Shown here in pieces: positions 7,382-15,469 of a stretch of DNA of 38,153 nucleotides (positions are counted from its first letter, which is position 1; every line of letters begins with the position of its first letter). Origin of the DNA: Mediterranea sp. An20 (lineage in GTDB: Bacteria; Bacteroidota; Bacteroidia; Bacteroidales; Bacteroidaceae). The notes beneath the pieces were generated by a model. The model saw only the letters and a program-made list of their open reading frames with translations. It did no database searches and had not been told where the DNA came from. The stretch is from the NCBI RefSeq assembly GCF_002160055.1, contig NZ_NFJV01000033.1:1-38153 (forward strand), in the 5' to 3' direction. The translations under genes and the position numbers were made by a program.

Positions 7382-7420
7382 CTGCCCTTCCGTACAGACA
7401 CAGAAAGGCAGACGTTTTTT
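7382..7420 (+). terminator. Terminator after the Abi gene
   Basis: CTGCC-c-TT (7382-7389) pairs with AAGGCAG (7405-7411), followed by ACG and six T (7415-7420). Confidence 0.65.
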
Positions 7421-7478
7421 ATGCTCTCTCCCAAAAACTGAAATATTGGTACGAACTCCGAATGAATGGATACGTCCG

Positions 7479-7517
7479 TCTTTTATGACCTGCATAACTT
7501 TGCATTGTCATAAAAGA
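7479..7517 (+). promoter_or_regulatory. Promoter -7 box enclosed in a perfect 11-base inverted repeat
   Basis: TCTTTTATGAC (7479-7489) and GTCATAAAAGA (7507-7517) are exact reverse complements. The 17 bases between them hold TAACTTTG (7495-7502), a consensus -7 box. The downstream arm ends one base before the first ATG (7519). This geometry suits an operator for a dimeric repressor. Confidence 0.6.
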
Positions 7518-7518
7518 A

Positions 7519-7740
7519 ATGAGTATGAATACTGAAAATTTCACCTTCCAAGACATGCAAGAACTGGTCATTGCGGTTGCGGAACTCTTCGGATTGCCAG
7601 ATGAAGATAACTATCAGGCTGTTATCAACAGGGATTTTTCTTCCCACTTTTTAATTCACGTTAATCTGCCGATTTTCGTCGGATCTCCCAAAGTTTTTTC
7701 TTATTTTTGCACATACTTTATTTGTGTTTGTTCTATATGA
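7519..7740 (+). CDS. Small hypothetical protein
   Basis: A 73-residue reading frame starting at ATG 7519 (a second ATG is at 7525), directly after the palindromic promoter. The first 45 residues are acidic and protein-like (NFTFQDMQELVIAVAELF, LPDEDNYQAVINRDF). The last 25 overlap the promoter of the next gene and look non-coding, so the gene may be a truncated remnant. No family is recognised. It could be linked to the Abi gene upstream, but a terminator separates them. Confidence 0.35.
   Translation: MSMNTENFTFQDMQELVIAVAELFGLPDEDNYQAVINRDFSSHFLIHVNLPIFVGSPKVFSYFCTYFICVCSI
7702..7709 (+). promoter_or_regulatory. -7 box for the lyase-sulfatase operon
   Basis: TATTTTTG matches the consensus. 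The leader to the ATG at 7810 is about 95 bases. It includes a short piece (7739-7770) that resembles the outer part of repeat family A (CACAGAGACAC-like), perhaps a relic. Confidence 0.5.
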
Positions 7741-7809
7741 AACATAGAGGCACAGGACACAAAGAACCGGCTTTTTTACTATGTAATCATTGTTAGAAAA
7801 ATTAATATC

Positions 7810-10020
7810 ATGAATGGATTTCTATTGAATGTGTTGGCAAAGAAGAACCGACACTTGACTTCTGGGGTAAGTCTGCTGTTTAAGAAGACTTCTAAACTGT
7901 TTTGTCTGCTGGCTTGTCTGTGGATGGCAGGCGGGTTGCTGCAACCGCTCCATGCGCAAAGCGCCCCACCGTCTGACGAGTTTGAAATGCTGATGGAGAA
8001 AATCCGTCAGGACTTTGTATCCAATCCGGATATTGAGAAATCATTGGCTAAGTATAATGAAAAGGATGGTTCGTTTGCAGATGTAGACTATGCCAGCGAA
8101 CAGCGTACCAACTGGCCTCCCTTGGCGCATGTGGACCGCATCAGCCGTTTTGTTTTTGCCTATACCAACCCGGCGAACAGGCATTACCGCGAGGTGGATC
8201 TGTATGATAAGATAGTGAAGGGACTGGAATATTGGCATGCACGCAACCCGCATTGCAACAACTGGTGGTATAACCAGATTGCCGAGCCGCAGAAGTTGGG
8301 TGTGTTGCTCATCCAGATGCGTGTGGGCGAGAAACAACTACCGGCAGAACTGGAAGCGAAAATCCTGGAACGGATACGACAAGATGGCGGGAATCCGGCT
8401 AAATGGACCGGCGCCAACCGTACGGACATCGCTTTGCACTGGATATACCGTTCTTGCCTGTCGCGCAATGCCGAAGACCTTGCTTTTGCCATGGATAATG
8501 TTTATAATCCTGTGGTATATACGACCGGCGAAGGATTCCAGTTCGACAACAGCAATTTCCAGCACGGAACGCAATTGTACATCGGGGGATATGGCGATGA
8601 AATACTGAAAGGAGTGACTCAGGTGGCCATGTATGCCCGTGGTACGCGTTTTGCCATGCCATCGGAGAAAATCGACCTTATCAGTAAGTTCATGCGCGAA
8701 ACCTATTATGCTACTATCCGGGGCAAATATATGCTGTTCGATGTGATGGGACGCAGCATGAGCCGCCCCGGTGTGCCGGACAAGTCGGCTACGGCCCTGT
8801 TTGCCAAGCGCATGTTGCTGCTCGACCCGGCGCATGCCGATGAATTCCAGGCTATTATTGATCGTCTGGAAGGCACACAGCCTGCCGGATATGCACTGAC
8901 GGGCAGGCATACCCACTATTTCCGGGGAGATTATACGCTGCATGTCCGTCCGACTTACACGTTTGATGTGCGGATGGTTTCCACCCGTACATGCCGTTGT
9001 GAGTATGGCAATGGAGAGAACCTGAAGACTTATTTCCTGTCCGATGGATGTACGAATGTGGTAAGGCGCGGCGATGAGTATGAGGGCATTTTCCCCGTGT
9101 GGAACTGGACCCGCATCCCCGGCGTGACGGCCCCGCAAGTGAAAGAGATTCCGATGGCTGCCAGCGACTGGCAAACCCGAGGTACGTCGACCTTTGCCGG
9201 TGGTGTGTCCGACAGCCTGTATGGAGTTTCAGCCTATGCTTATATGGATACCTTCCAGGGCATGAATGTGGGAGGCCATAAAGCCTGGTTCTTTTTTGAC
9301 GATGAAGTGGTCTGCTTGGGAGCAGGCATCTCTTCGGCTACGGCTGAACCCGTGTACACGACTGTAAACCAGTGTATCGCCCATCCGGAAGGGGCTTTGG
9401 TATCTGCCGGGGGCAGACAGACGGGCATCCCGGAGGTGGAAACAAAGTATGAGAATCCCGACTGGGTGTGGCACGACGGAGTGGGGTATTTCTTCCCGAA
9501 AGGCGGACAGGTGGTGGCTGCCGTGCAGAAGCAGACAGGAACCTGGTATGACATCAATCATAGCATCAACCGGAAAGAACCCATTGAAAAGAATGTATTT
9601 ACGCTGTGTGTAGACCACGGCACACAACCTCGTGACGGCTCGTATGCTTATATTGTGCTGCCCGGGAAAACGGCGCAGGAAATGGAAAATTACCGTAGCA
9701 GACCGCATGTTGAGATACTGAGCAATACAGCCGATGTGCAAGCTGTCTGCAACCGGAAACTGGATGTCTGGCAGATTGTCTTTTACCGTCCCGGCACGTT
9801 CCGCAATGGAGACCTGACCGTTGAGGCCGATAAGCCTTGTGCTTTGATGCTGAAACAGGTGTCCGGCGGGCATGCCCAACTTCACATAGCCGATCCCGGA
9901 CAAACCGGACAGCCCATTCAGCTGCAGATAACATTGCCTGGCAAAGAACAACAGACCGTTGTGCACCGTCCCGGTTCAGACCCTGTGTATGCAGGAGCAT
10001 CCCATGCATATAACTTATAA
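7810..10020 (+). CDS. Polysaccharide lyase family 8 (chondroitin AC/hyaluronan/xanthan lyase-like)
   Basis: A 736-residue secreted lyase. An N-terminal extension precedes a hydrophobic export signal at about residues 29-50 ending LHAQS. The alpha-barrel catalytic half holds the PL8 residues: N155 (NNWWYNQ), H252 and Y261 in QHGTQLYIGGYG with the exact nine-residue His-Tyr spacing of chondroitin AC lyase, and R315/R319 in MGRSMSRPG. A beta-sandwich half follows (VWNWTRIPGVTAP, DTFQGMNVGGHKAWFFFDD) and then a C-terminal beta domain. PL8 enzymes cut uronic-acid polysaccharides by beta-elimination, probably in the periplasm here. The sulfatase gene starts 13 bases after the stop, so a sulfated glycosaminoglycan such as chondroitin or dermatan sulfate is the favoured substrate. 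No SusC/SusD pair is in the window. Confidence 0.92.
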   Translation: MNGFLLNVLAKKNRHLTSGVSLLFKKTSKLFCLLACLWMAGGLLQPLHAQSAPPSDEFEMLMEKIRQDFVSNPDIEKSLAKYNEKDGSFADVDYASEQRTNWPPLAHVDRISRFVFAYTNPANRHYREVDLYDKIVKGLEYWHARNPHCNNWWYNQIAEPQKLGVLLIQMRVGEKQLPAELEAKILERIRQDGGNPAKWTGANRTDIALHWIYRSCLSRNAEDLAFAMDNVYNPVVYTTGEGFQFDNSNFQHGTQLYIGGYGDEILKGVTQVAMYARGTRFAMPSEKIDLISKFMRETYYATIRGKYMLFDVMGRSMSRPGVPDKSATALFAKRMLLLDPAHADEFQAIIDRLEGTQPAGYALTGRHTHYFRGDYTLHVRPTYTFDVRMVSTRTCRCEYGNGENLKTYFLSDGCTNVVRRGDEYEGIFPVWNWTRIPGVTAPQVKEIPMAASDWQTRGTSTFAGGVSDSLYGVSAYAYMDTFQGMNVGGHKAWFFFDDEVVCLGAGISSATAEPVYTTVNQCIAHPEGALVSAGGRQTGIPEVETKYENPDWVWHDGVGYFFPKGGQVVAAVQKQTGTWYDINHSINRKEPIEKNVFTLCVDHGTQPRDGSYAYIVLPGKTAQEMENYRSRPHVEILSNTADVQAVCNRKLDVWQIVFYRPGTFRNGDLTVEADKPCALMLKQVSGGHAQLHIADPGQTGQPIQLQITLPGKEQQTVVHRPGSDPVYAGASHAYNL

Positions 10021-10033
10021 ATTATCAGATGTT

Positions 10034-11575
10034 ATGAAAAATATTTCTATCGTTGCCCCGATGACAGTCATGGCTGCCGGGGGATTGCTGCCGGCACAGA
10101 TGCAGGCACAACAGAAACCTCACATTATCCTTATCATGTCCGACCAACACCGTTGGGATGCCATGAACTGCATGGGCAATGAGACTGTCATTACGCCTCA
10201 CATGGATGCCCTTGCTGCCGAAGGTACTTTGTTTACTAACGGCTATTCGTCTACTCCGAGCAGTACGCCTGCACGTTCCGGGCTGCTGACGGGGCTTTCT
10301 CCCTGGCATCACGGTATGCTGGGGTACGGCCGCGTGGGGCTGCACTACCGTTATGAAATGCCGCAGATGTTGCGTGACCTGGGTTATTACACCTTTGGTA
10401 TCGGAAAGATGCACTGGTTTCCGCAGAAAGCCTTGCACGGCTTCCACGGAACACTTGTGGATGAAAGCGGACGGGTGGAATCGCCCGATTTTATCAGCGA
10501 TTACCGGTTGTGGTTCCAGATGCAGGCGCCCGGTCTTAATCCGGACTCTACCCACATCGGATGGAACGATCACGGAGCGGCCGATTACCGGCTTCCCGAA
10601 CGTCTTCATCCTACGGCCTGGACGGGCGAAACTGCCTGCGAGATGATACATAATTACCGCAACGGCAACGGGCAGCCTCTTTTCCTCAAAGTGTCGTTTG
10701 CCCGTCCGCACAGTCCTTACGATCCGCCGAAACGTTTCTCTGACCTCTACCGGAACCGCGAGATTCCCGCACCTTTTGTGGGCGAATGGTGCAAGGATAA
10801 GGACTATGCGACCCTGAAAGATGCTTCGCAGGCACCGTCTGATGCCGCATACGGCAATTTCGGCGAAGAATATGCTCTCAACTCCCGCCGGCATTATTAT
10901 GCCAACGTCACTTTTATAGACGAGGAGATTGGGAAAATCGTGCAGGCACTCAAGGATGAAGGCATGTACGACAATGCGCTGATTATTTACGTTTCTGACC
11001 ACGGCGATATGCTGGGGGATCATTATCATTGGCGGAAGACTTATCCGTATGAGGGTTCTACGCATGTGCCTTATATCGTGAAATGGCCGGCTTCCCTGGG
11101 TTTCACGCCAGGCGGAAAAGTGGATGCGCCGGTTGAATTGCGCGACCTTTTGCCTACTTTCCTCGAAGTGGCCGGAGGGACTGTTCCTGCAGATATGGAC
11201 GGGCAGTCGCTGTTGTGCCTGTTGGACGGACGTAAGGATACGTGGCGGCAGTACATCGACCTGGAACATGCCACTTGCTACAGTGCCGACAACTATTGGT
11301 GTGCTTTAACCGATGGAAAGATGAAGTATGTATGGCGCTTCCATACCGGAGAGGAGGAATTGTTTGACCTGGAGGCTGACCCTCACGAACTGCATAATGT
11401 CGCTTCGGAATCGGCATATCGTCAGCGTTTGCAGGAATTCCGGCAGGCTATGGTGCGCCATTTATCGGAGCGCGGTGATGAATATGTGAAGGATGGCAAA
11501 CTGCAGATATTGAAGCGTACCATCCTGTACAGTCCCAACTTCCCGGACAAAAATCCGACAGATACGGGCATCTGA
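10034..11575 (+). CDS. S1-family sulfatase (Ser-type)
   Basis: A 513-residue arylsulfatase-superfamily hydrolase that removes sulfate esters, probably from the oligosaccharides made by the upstream lyase. Evidence is the metal-site start IILIMSDQHRWDAMN, the signature SxPxR as S77-T-P-A-R followed by SGLLTG, the block SFARPHSPYDPP, and the second metal site VSDHGDMLGDH. The nucleophile is a serine, so an anaerobic radical-SAM maturase (anSME) must convert it to formylglycine; none is in this window. The start at 10034 gives an export signal (PMTVMAAGGLLPAQMQAQ). An earlier in-frame ATG would lie inside the lyase gene and was rejected. It is co-transcribed with the lyase. Confidence 0.93.
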   Translation: MKNISIVAPMTVMAAGGLLPAQMQAQQKPHIILIMSDQHRWDAMNCMGNETVITPHMDALAAEGTLFTNGYSSTPSSTPARSGLLTGLSPWHHGMLGYGRVGLHYRYEMPQMLRDLGYYTFGIGKMHWFPQKALHGFHGTLVDESGRVESPDFISDYRLWFQMQAPGLNPDSTHIGWNDHGAADYRLPERLHPTAWTGETACEMIHNYRNGNGQPLFLKVSFARPHSPYDPPKRFSDLYRNREIPAPFVGEWCKDKDYATLKDASQAPSDAAYGNFGEEYALNSRRHYYANVTFIDEEIGKIVQALKDEGMYDNALIIYVSDHGDMLGDHYHWRKTYPYEGSTHVPYIVKWPASLGFTPGGKVDAPVELRDLLPTFLEVAGGTVPADMDGQSLLCLLDGRKDTWRQYIDLEHATCYSADNYWCALTDGKMKYVWRFHTGEEELFDLEADPHELHNVASESAYRQRLQEFRQAMVRHLSERGDEYVKDGKLQILKRTILYSPNFPDKNPTDTGI

Positions 11576-11623
11576 ACCGGTCTGACTTTTTGACGCACCC
11601 TGTTCCCTTGTCCTGCCTGAGTC

Positions 11624-12859
11624 TTATTGAGCAGAAGTGGCAGGTGCCTGCCAGAACCATTCATCGTCGTTCACACGCAGGTTACGTGGATTTTCCACCT
11701 TTGTGTCGAAACCGGTGGGCATCAGGTTGACGTAGAGTTTTTCGTTGTAGCCGTTGCTCTCGGTATTGAACTCGTAGCGCAGCCAGCAGTTGAGGTAATA
11801 GAGGTTCTTGGCCATGTATTTGTAGAGGTACTCCTGGACGGTCTTCTTGCTCTTGTTGTTCCAGTTGGCTTCTTCGTTCAGCACGAGGGGACGGCCGTCG
11901 CGCAGGCGTTCGCGCACTTCCTGGATGCCCAGCAGGTTGCCGGCTTCATCCATCACCCAGGCATTGTTTGTGGGGTCTATCCACAGCCATTTGCCAAGGG
12001 TGGTGGAATAGACGGCGTTGATAACGTGGCAGTCGCTGATGAATGTCTTCGGCATGCAGGTCACTACGCGTGATGGAATGCCCAGCGACAGGTAGCACTC
12101 ATTGAGCACGGTTGCCAGTCCGCGGCAGTTCAGTCCGCGTGAGCCGTCTTTGCAGGCTTCGGCCATATTGATGGAATTCTGTTCGCCGGAAGGATTCGGG
12201 TGCTGTCCGTCATGTAGGATTTTGTTGTGGATATAGGTCAGCACATTCTTTATCTTCGACACCTCGTCTCCGGTTCCGGCCACACTGTCCAGCCGGAAGT
12301 ATTGGCGGACACGCACCAAGTTGGGGTCGTCGGGCAGGGCGTAGGTGAAGCGGGGCAGGGTGTCGGGGCGTGTGCTGCGTGTGTAGGCGGGAGCTTGCTG
12401 CAGAATGTAGAGATAGTCGCTGGCTTCTTTTACCTTTTGGACAATCGTCTCGAATTCTTTGTCGCCATACAACAGCTTCAGTGCATTGTCTTTGCTTATC
12501 GTGGGGTATTCCATCCCCGATTTCCCGTTGTCATACGCTATTTTGAAGGCTTCCAAGGCTTCCTCCTTTTTGCCTTGCAGGCAGAGGCAACGCGTCAAGT
12601 GATAGGCAAAGTTATTCTTTTGCCAGCCGTAGTCCTCTTTCAGTTTGGCGGGTAACTTCTCCACCTGTGCCATGGTGGCACGGCAAATGTCGGCTCCCTG
12701 TGCGTAGTCATCTTGCCGGTAGGCGGTTGTCAATAGTTGGGCTTGTTCCTGCAGGAAGGCTTTGAACTGCTCCTCGGTCATTTCGTTCTGGGCCTGTGCT
12801 TGCCAGGCGTTGCCTGCTGCGATGCAGAGCAGGAGCAACATGAGTTTCAGATGTTTCAT
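11624..12859 (-). CDS. Secreted transglutaminase-like domain protein
   Basis: A 411-residue exported protein with signal peptide MKHLKLMLLLLCIAAGNAWQ ending QAQA. After a helical N-terminal part (about 25-190), a transglutaminase-like core carries the papain-type triad: C245 in LNCRGLA, H278 in DCHVINAVY and D295 in WLWIDPT. Bacterial members are mostly proteases or peptide-crosslink enzymes of unknown substrate rather than true crosslinkers. It follows the NUDIX gene by 28 bases on the same strand, so the two are likely co-transcribed, although no functional link is known. It is convergent with the sulfatase gene, with 48 bases between the stops and no strong terminator visible there. Confidence 0.88.
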   Translation of the reverse strand: MKHLKLMLLLLCIAAGNAWQAQAQNEMTEEQFKAFLQEQAQLLTTAYRQDDYAQGADICRATMAQVEKLPAKLKEDYGWQKNNFAYHLTRCLCLQGKKEEALEAFKIAYDNGKSGMEYPTISKDNALKLLYGDKEFETIVQKVKEASDYLYILQQAPAYTRSTRPDTLPRFTYALPDDPNLVRVRQYFRLDSVAGTGDEVSKIKNVLTYIHNKILHDGQHPNPSGEQNSINMAEACKDGSRGLNCRGLATVLNECYLSLGIPSRVVTCMPKTFISDCHVINAVYSTTLGKWLWIDPTNNAWVMDEAGNLLGIQEVRERLRDGRPLVLNEEANWNNKSKKTVQEYLYKYMAKNLYYLNCWLRYEFNTESNGYNEKLYVNLMPTGFDTKVENPRNLRVNDDEWFWQAPATSAQ

Positions 12860-12887
12860 AGGTTTGTCTTATTGAAGTTATGTGGGT

Positions 12888-13451
12888 TTACAGCAAGTGG
12901 TTGCCGGCGAAGTATTTCCACAGTGGGGCAGCCATGAGCGACTGTTTAATCCGGTCGGTCTGCAAAAGAGTGCGTACCTCGTCCACGGTCAGCAGTTCGA
13001 TGCTGATGTCTTCCGTCGCCTCCTGGTGTTGGGCGGCGATGGGTTCTACGTCCGTGGCCAGGAAACAGTGGCACAGATTGGTCATGGTACTGGTGTTCGC
13101 CGAAATTTCCATCCAGGGTTGCCACGTGCCGCCTCCGTAACCGGTCTCTTCGTGCAGTTCGCGTTGGGCTGCCAACAGGGGCTCTTCTCCTGGTTCGCAT
13201 ACACCGGCACAGATTTCATAACTGGTCAGTTGCAGGCCGTGGCGGTACTGGCGTTCCATTAGGAAGCGGCCGTCGCGGGTCAGAGCAATGACGTTCACCC
13301 AGTCGGGATATTCCAGCACATAATATTCATTGTTTTCCACACCGTTGGGCAGTCTCACGTGGTCTTTTCTTGCTGTCAGCCAGGGTCGGCAGATGAGGTA
13401 TTCGCTTTCCACAATGGTCCATTTCCGGTCTTGGTCGTTGGGTTTCAGCAT
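12888..13451 (-). CDS. NUDIX hydrolase, ADP-sugar pyrophosphatase-like
   Basis: A 187-residue NUDIX protein. The box GVCEPGEEPLLAAQRELHEETGYG fits G-x5-E-x7-REUxEE. The upstream YVLEYPDWVNVIALTRDG and MERQYRHG pattern is typical of the ADP-ribose or nucleoside-diphosphate-sugar pyrophosphatase branch (NudF/YffH type). It probably hydrolyses ADP-ribose-like compounds in the cytosol with Mg2+. The -7 box on the minus strand (13481-13474) lies about 23 bases upstream of the ATG. It is first in a two-gene unit with the transglutaminase-like gene and divergent from the GNAT fusion. The exact substrate cannot be read from the sequence. Confidence 0.9.
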   Translation of the reverse strand: MLKPNDQDRKWTIVESEYLICRPWLTARKDHVRLPNGVENNEYYVLEYPDWVNVIALTRDGRFLMERQYRHGLQLTSYEICAGVCEPGEEPLLAAQRELHEETGYGGGTWQPWMEISANTSTMTNLCHCFLATDVEPIAAQHQEATEDISIELLTVDEVRTLLQTDRIKQSLMAAPLWKYFAGNHLL

Positions 13452-13473
13452 GGCCTTTCAAGTTTTGTTTCCG

Positions 13474-13521
13474 CAAAAATAAGAAGAATGTATGGCTTCA
13501 CGAAGTCTTTTCCTATTTTTG
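13474..13521. promoter_or_regulatory. Divergent -7 boxes between NUDIX and GNAT-fusion genes
   Basis: Minus strand: TATTTTTG read from 13481 to 13474. Plus strand: TATTTTTG at 13514-13521. The plus-strand box lies just before an in-frame TTG at 13529, which would be close to the transcription start. This supports ATG 13556 as the true start of the acetyltransferase. Confidence 0.6.
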
Positions 13522-13555
13522 CGTCTGTTTGAAATCTAAAAAACACCTTGCCTGT

Positions 13556-14572
13556 ATGAAAGAAAGCAATGTACAACCTGTCATCCTGAACACTTCCCGT
13601 CTGATTCTCCGTCCCTGGCAGGAAACCGATGCGGCAATTCTCTACCGATATGCCAAAGACCCTGCCGTCGGTCCCATAGCCGGATGGCCTCCGCATACCT
13701 CCGTAGAACACAGCCTTGAAGTCATCCGCACCGTCTTTGCCGCTCCCGAGACATACGCCCTGGTACTGAAAGAAACGGATGAGCCGGTGGGGAGTGCAGG
13801 TATCATGTGGGGGGATGGGGTGCACAGTGCTGCCATGCAGCCCGATGAGGCCGAGATTGGCTATTGGATTGGCGTGCCTTATTGGGGGCAGGGACTGGTG
13901 CCCGAAGCCGTGCAGTGCCTGCTGCATCGGTCTTTTACCGACCTGGGTGTGTCGGCCGTATGGTGCGGCTATTACGACGGCAACAGACAGTCGCGCCGTG
14001 TCATGGAGAAGTGCGGACTGACCTACCATCATACGGAAACCGGTAACGTATCTCCTTTGGGGGATGTACGTACGGAACACTTCATGCGTATCACTGCAGC
14101 GGAGTGGAAGGCATTCGGACAGTTGCGTGAAATAAGTCGGAGTGAACGCACAGAGAAACTTGTCAACCAATTGGTTCAGTTGTGGGAATCGTCTGTTCGT
14201 GCCACACATCACTTTCTGACCGAACAAGACATTCAAAACATCAGACCGATTGTAAAGGAAGTGTTGCAGACCATCGGCATTTTAGTCGTGGCGTTTGAGG
14301 ATGATACGCCTGTCGGTTTTATGTGCATGCAGGGTCAGAAGATAGAAGCGTTGTTCCTTGCTCCTGCCTATATGGGTAAAGGAATTGGGAAACGACTTAT
14401 CCGATTGGCCATATATACATACAAGGTTCTCTATGTCGATGTGAATGAGCAGAATGTCAAAGCCGAAAGCATCTACCGACATCTGGGCTTTGAGACCTTC
14501 CGTCGTGATGCGGTAGATGACCAGGGTAATCCGTTTCCCATATTGCGCATGAAGTTGAATTATCCTCTTTAA
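13556..14572 (+). CDS. Two-domain GNAT acetyltransferase (RimJ/L-like fused to YjaB-like)
   Basis: A 338-residue protein carrying two complete GNAT domains. Residues about 8-180 are RimJ/RimL-like (NTSRLILRPWQETDA, EIGYWIGVPYWGQGLVPEA, NRQSRRVMEKCGL). Residues about 190-338 resemble E. coli YjaB (LWESSVRATHHFLTEQDI, IEALFLAPAYMGKGIGKRLI, DVNEQNVKAESIYRHLGF, DDQGNPFPILRMKL). Each half has its own acetyl-CoA loop (GQGLVPEA; GKGIGKRL). The junction is at about residues 182-192. The frame is unbroken, so this looks like a real fusion rather than two genes. Acetyl acceptors are unknown. The stop lies 9 bases before repeat copy A1. Confidence 0.85.
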   Translation: MKESNVQPVILNTSRLILRPWQETDAAILYRYAKDPAVGPIAGWPPHTSVEHSLEVIRTVFAAPETYALVLKETDEPVGSAGIMWGDGVHSAAMQPDEAEIGYWIGVPYWGQGLVPEAVQCLLHRSFTDLGVSAVWCGYYDGNRQSRRVMEKCGLTYHHTETGNVSPLGDVRTEHFMRITAAEWKAFGQLREISRSERTEKLVNQLVQLWESSVRATHHFLTEQDIQNIRPIVKEVLQTIGILVVAFEDDTPVGFMCMQGQKIEALFLAPAYMGKGIGKRLIRLAIYTYKVLYVDVNEQNVKAESIYRHLGFETFRRDAVDDQGNPFPILRMKLNYPL

Positions 14573-14580
14573 AATTTATA

Positions 14581-14795
14581 AGTAATCAATCAGAATTAGT
14601 TTATATCAAACACAGAGACACAGAGACACAAAGTTCTGTAACTGTCTGTCGGTAAAAATGATGGGAGGGCACAGAGTCCGCGGCTTCGCCGCATACGAAA
14701 GAAGGGAAATTAACTCTGTGAGCTACGGACAAGAAAACAAAAACTCTGTGTCTCCGTGTCTCTTGTTTAGTATCATTCAATTTTGCACATTTACT
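14581..14795. mobile_element. Miniature element family A, copy A1 (CTCTGTG core)
   Basis: Ends AGTAATC ... TTACT. The left inner end AATTAGTTTATAT and right end TAGTATCATTCAATTTTGCA also occur in the copies at 26462 and 16577. The core is a long imperfect palindrome: CACAGAGACACAGAGACAC near the left and GTGTCTCCGTGTCTC near the right, with GCGGCTTCGCCGC in the middle. No coding capacity. Outer ends show imperfect terminal inversion (AGTAA/TTACT, AATT, ATA, AAAC in register). It lies between two convergent genes. Confidence 0.75.
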
Positions 14796-14811
14796 AAAAT
14801 GCCCGATGCCT

Positions 14812-15270
14812 TTACAAATCTTTTTTGTACATCCGTATCATGTCACCGCTTTCTTCCTGCACCATGCCAAAGAAACTCCACCCATAACGTTCATAAAACG
14901 CAGTGTGTTCGGTGACAAGATAAAGTGAAGCCAAGGAACGCTTCTTCATATCCCGGCACACCCGTTCCAACAGTTGCCGGGCAATGCCCTGATTGCGGAA
15001 TTCTTCTTCCACATACAGAGCACAGACATTGGGAGTAAGTTCTTTCCGCAAGTGGAAGTCGTTTTCTATCAGTCCTATGCCTCCGATGATGGTGTTATGG
15101 TCAGCCAGTGTTACATACCATTGGGGAATGTCGTTATTACCGTCAAGGCATTCGTCTATGCTGCTGAGGTATTCTTCTGTTGGGATGTCCCATTTCCGGT
15201 GGAACCATTCTGCCGCCTGCATGCGCAAGTCGGGCCGTTCTGCCAGATTAACGGTGAGGTACTTATTCAT
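14812..15270 (-). CDS. GNAT acetyltransferase
   Basis: A 152-residue single GNAT domain. It contains AAEWFHRKWDIP, IGGIGLIENDFHLRKELTPN, ALYVEEEFRNQGIARQLLE (acetyl-CoA loop RNQGIA) and FYERYGWSFFG. The start was set at 15270 because a consensus -7 box on the minus strand (TATCTTTG, 15297-15290) lies only 20 bases upstream. A longer frame reaching 15315 would begin upstream of that promoter. The acceptor substrate is unknown. Its 3' end nearly touches repeat copy A1, so the element may supply transcript-end structure. Confidence 0.85.
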   Translation of the reverse strand: MNKYLTVNLAERPDLRMQAAEWFHRKWDIPTEEYLSSIDECLDGNNDIPQWYVTLADHNTIIGGIGLIENDFHLRKELTPNVCALYVEEEFRNQGIARQLLERVCRDMKKRSLASLYLVTEHTAFYERYGWSFFGMVQEESGDMIRMYKKDL

Positions 15271-15289
15271 ATTCCAGTTGTTAGCGGCA

Positions 15290-15297
15290 CAAAGATA
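15290..15297 (-). promoter_or_regulatory. -7 box for the minus-strand GNAT gene
   Basis: CAAAGATA on the plus strand reads TATCTTTG on the minus strand. It fixes the start codon at 15270. Confidence 0.6.
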
Positions 15298-15418
15298 ATG
15301 AAAGGTAAGCGCCAAGGGAAAAGAAAAACATTTTTTTTCGATTTCACCTTGTCGAACCGCATGGAGATGTATCCTTAGCCTAACTCCCGGTTCCTGTGGT
15401 CTTAATCAGCTGATTGGC

Positions 15419-15450
15419 TTTGGTTATTCCAGCGGTAATGCTTATTTTTG
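15419..15450 (+). promoter_or_regulatory. Near-perfect Bacteroides promoter for the third GNAT gene
   Basis: TTTG (15419-15422), a 20-base spacer, then TATTTTTG (15443-15450). The ATG is at 15470, giving a very short leader. Confidence 0.75.
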
Positions 15451-15469
15451 CAAACCAAAGACTGGCAAA

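Noticed and set aside
7479..7517. Invertible promoter (phase-variable switch)
   Set aside because: The arms are only 17 bases apart, much shorter than usual invertible promoters, and no recombinase is nearby. Kept only as an operator candidate.
14658..14915. Protein-like frame inside repeat A1
   Set aside because: It covers the palindromic core of the element and runs into the end of the convergent acetyltransferase gene. There is no ribosome site and no family.
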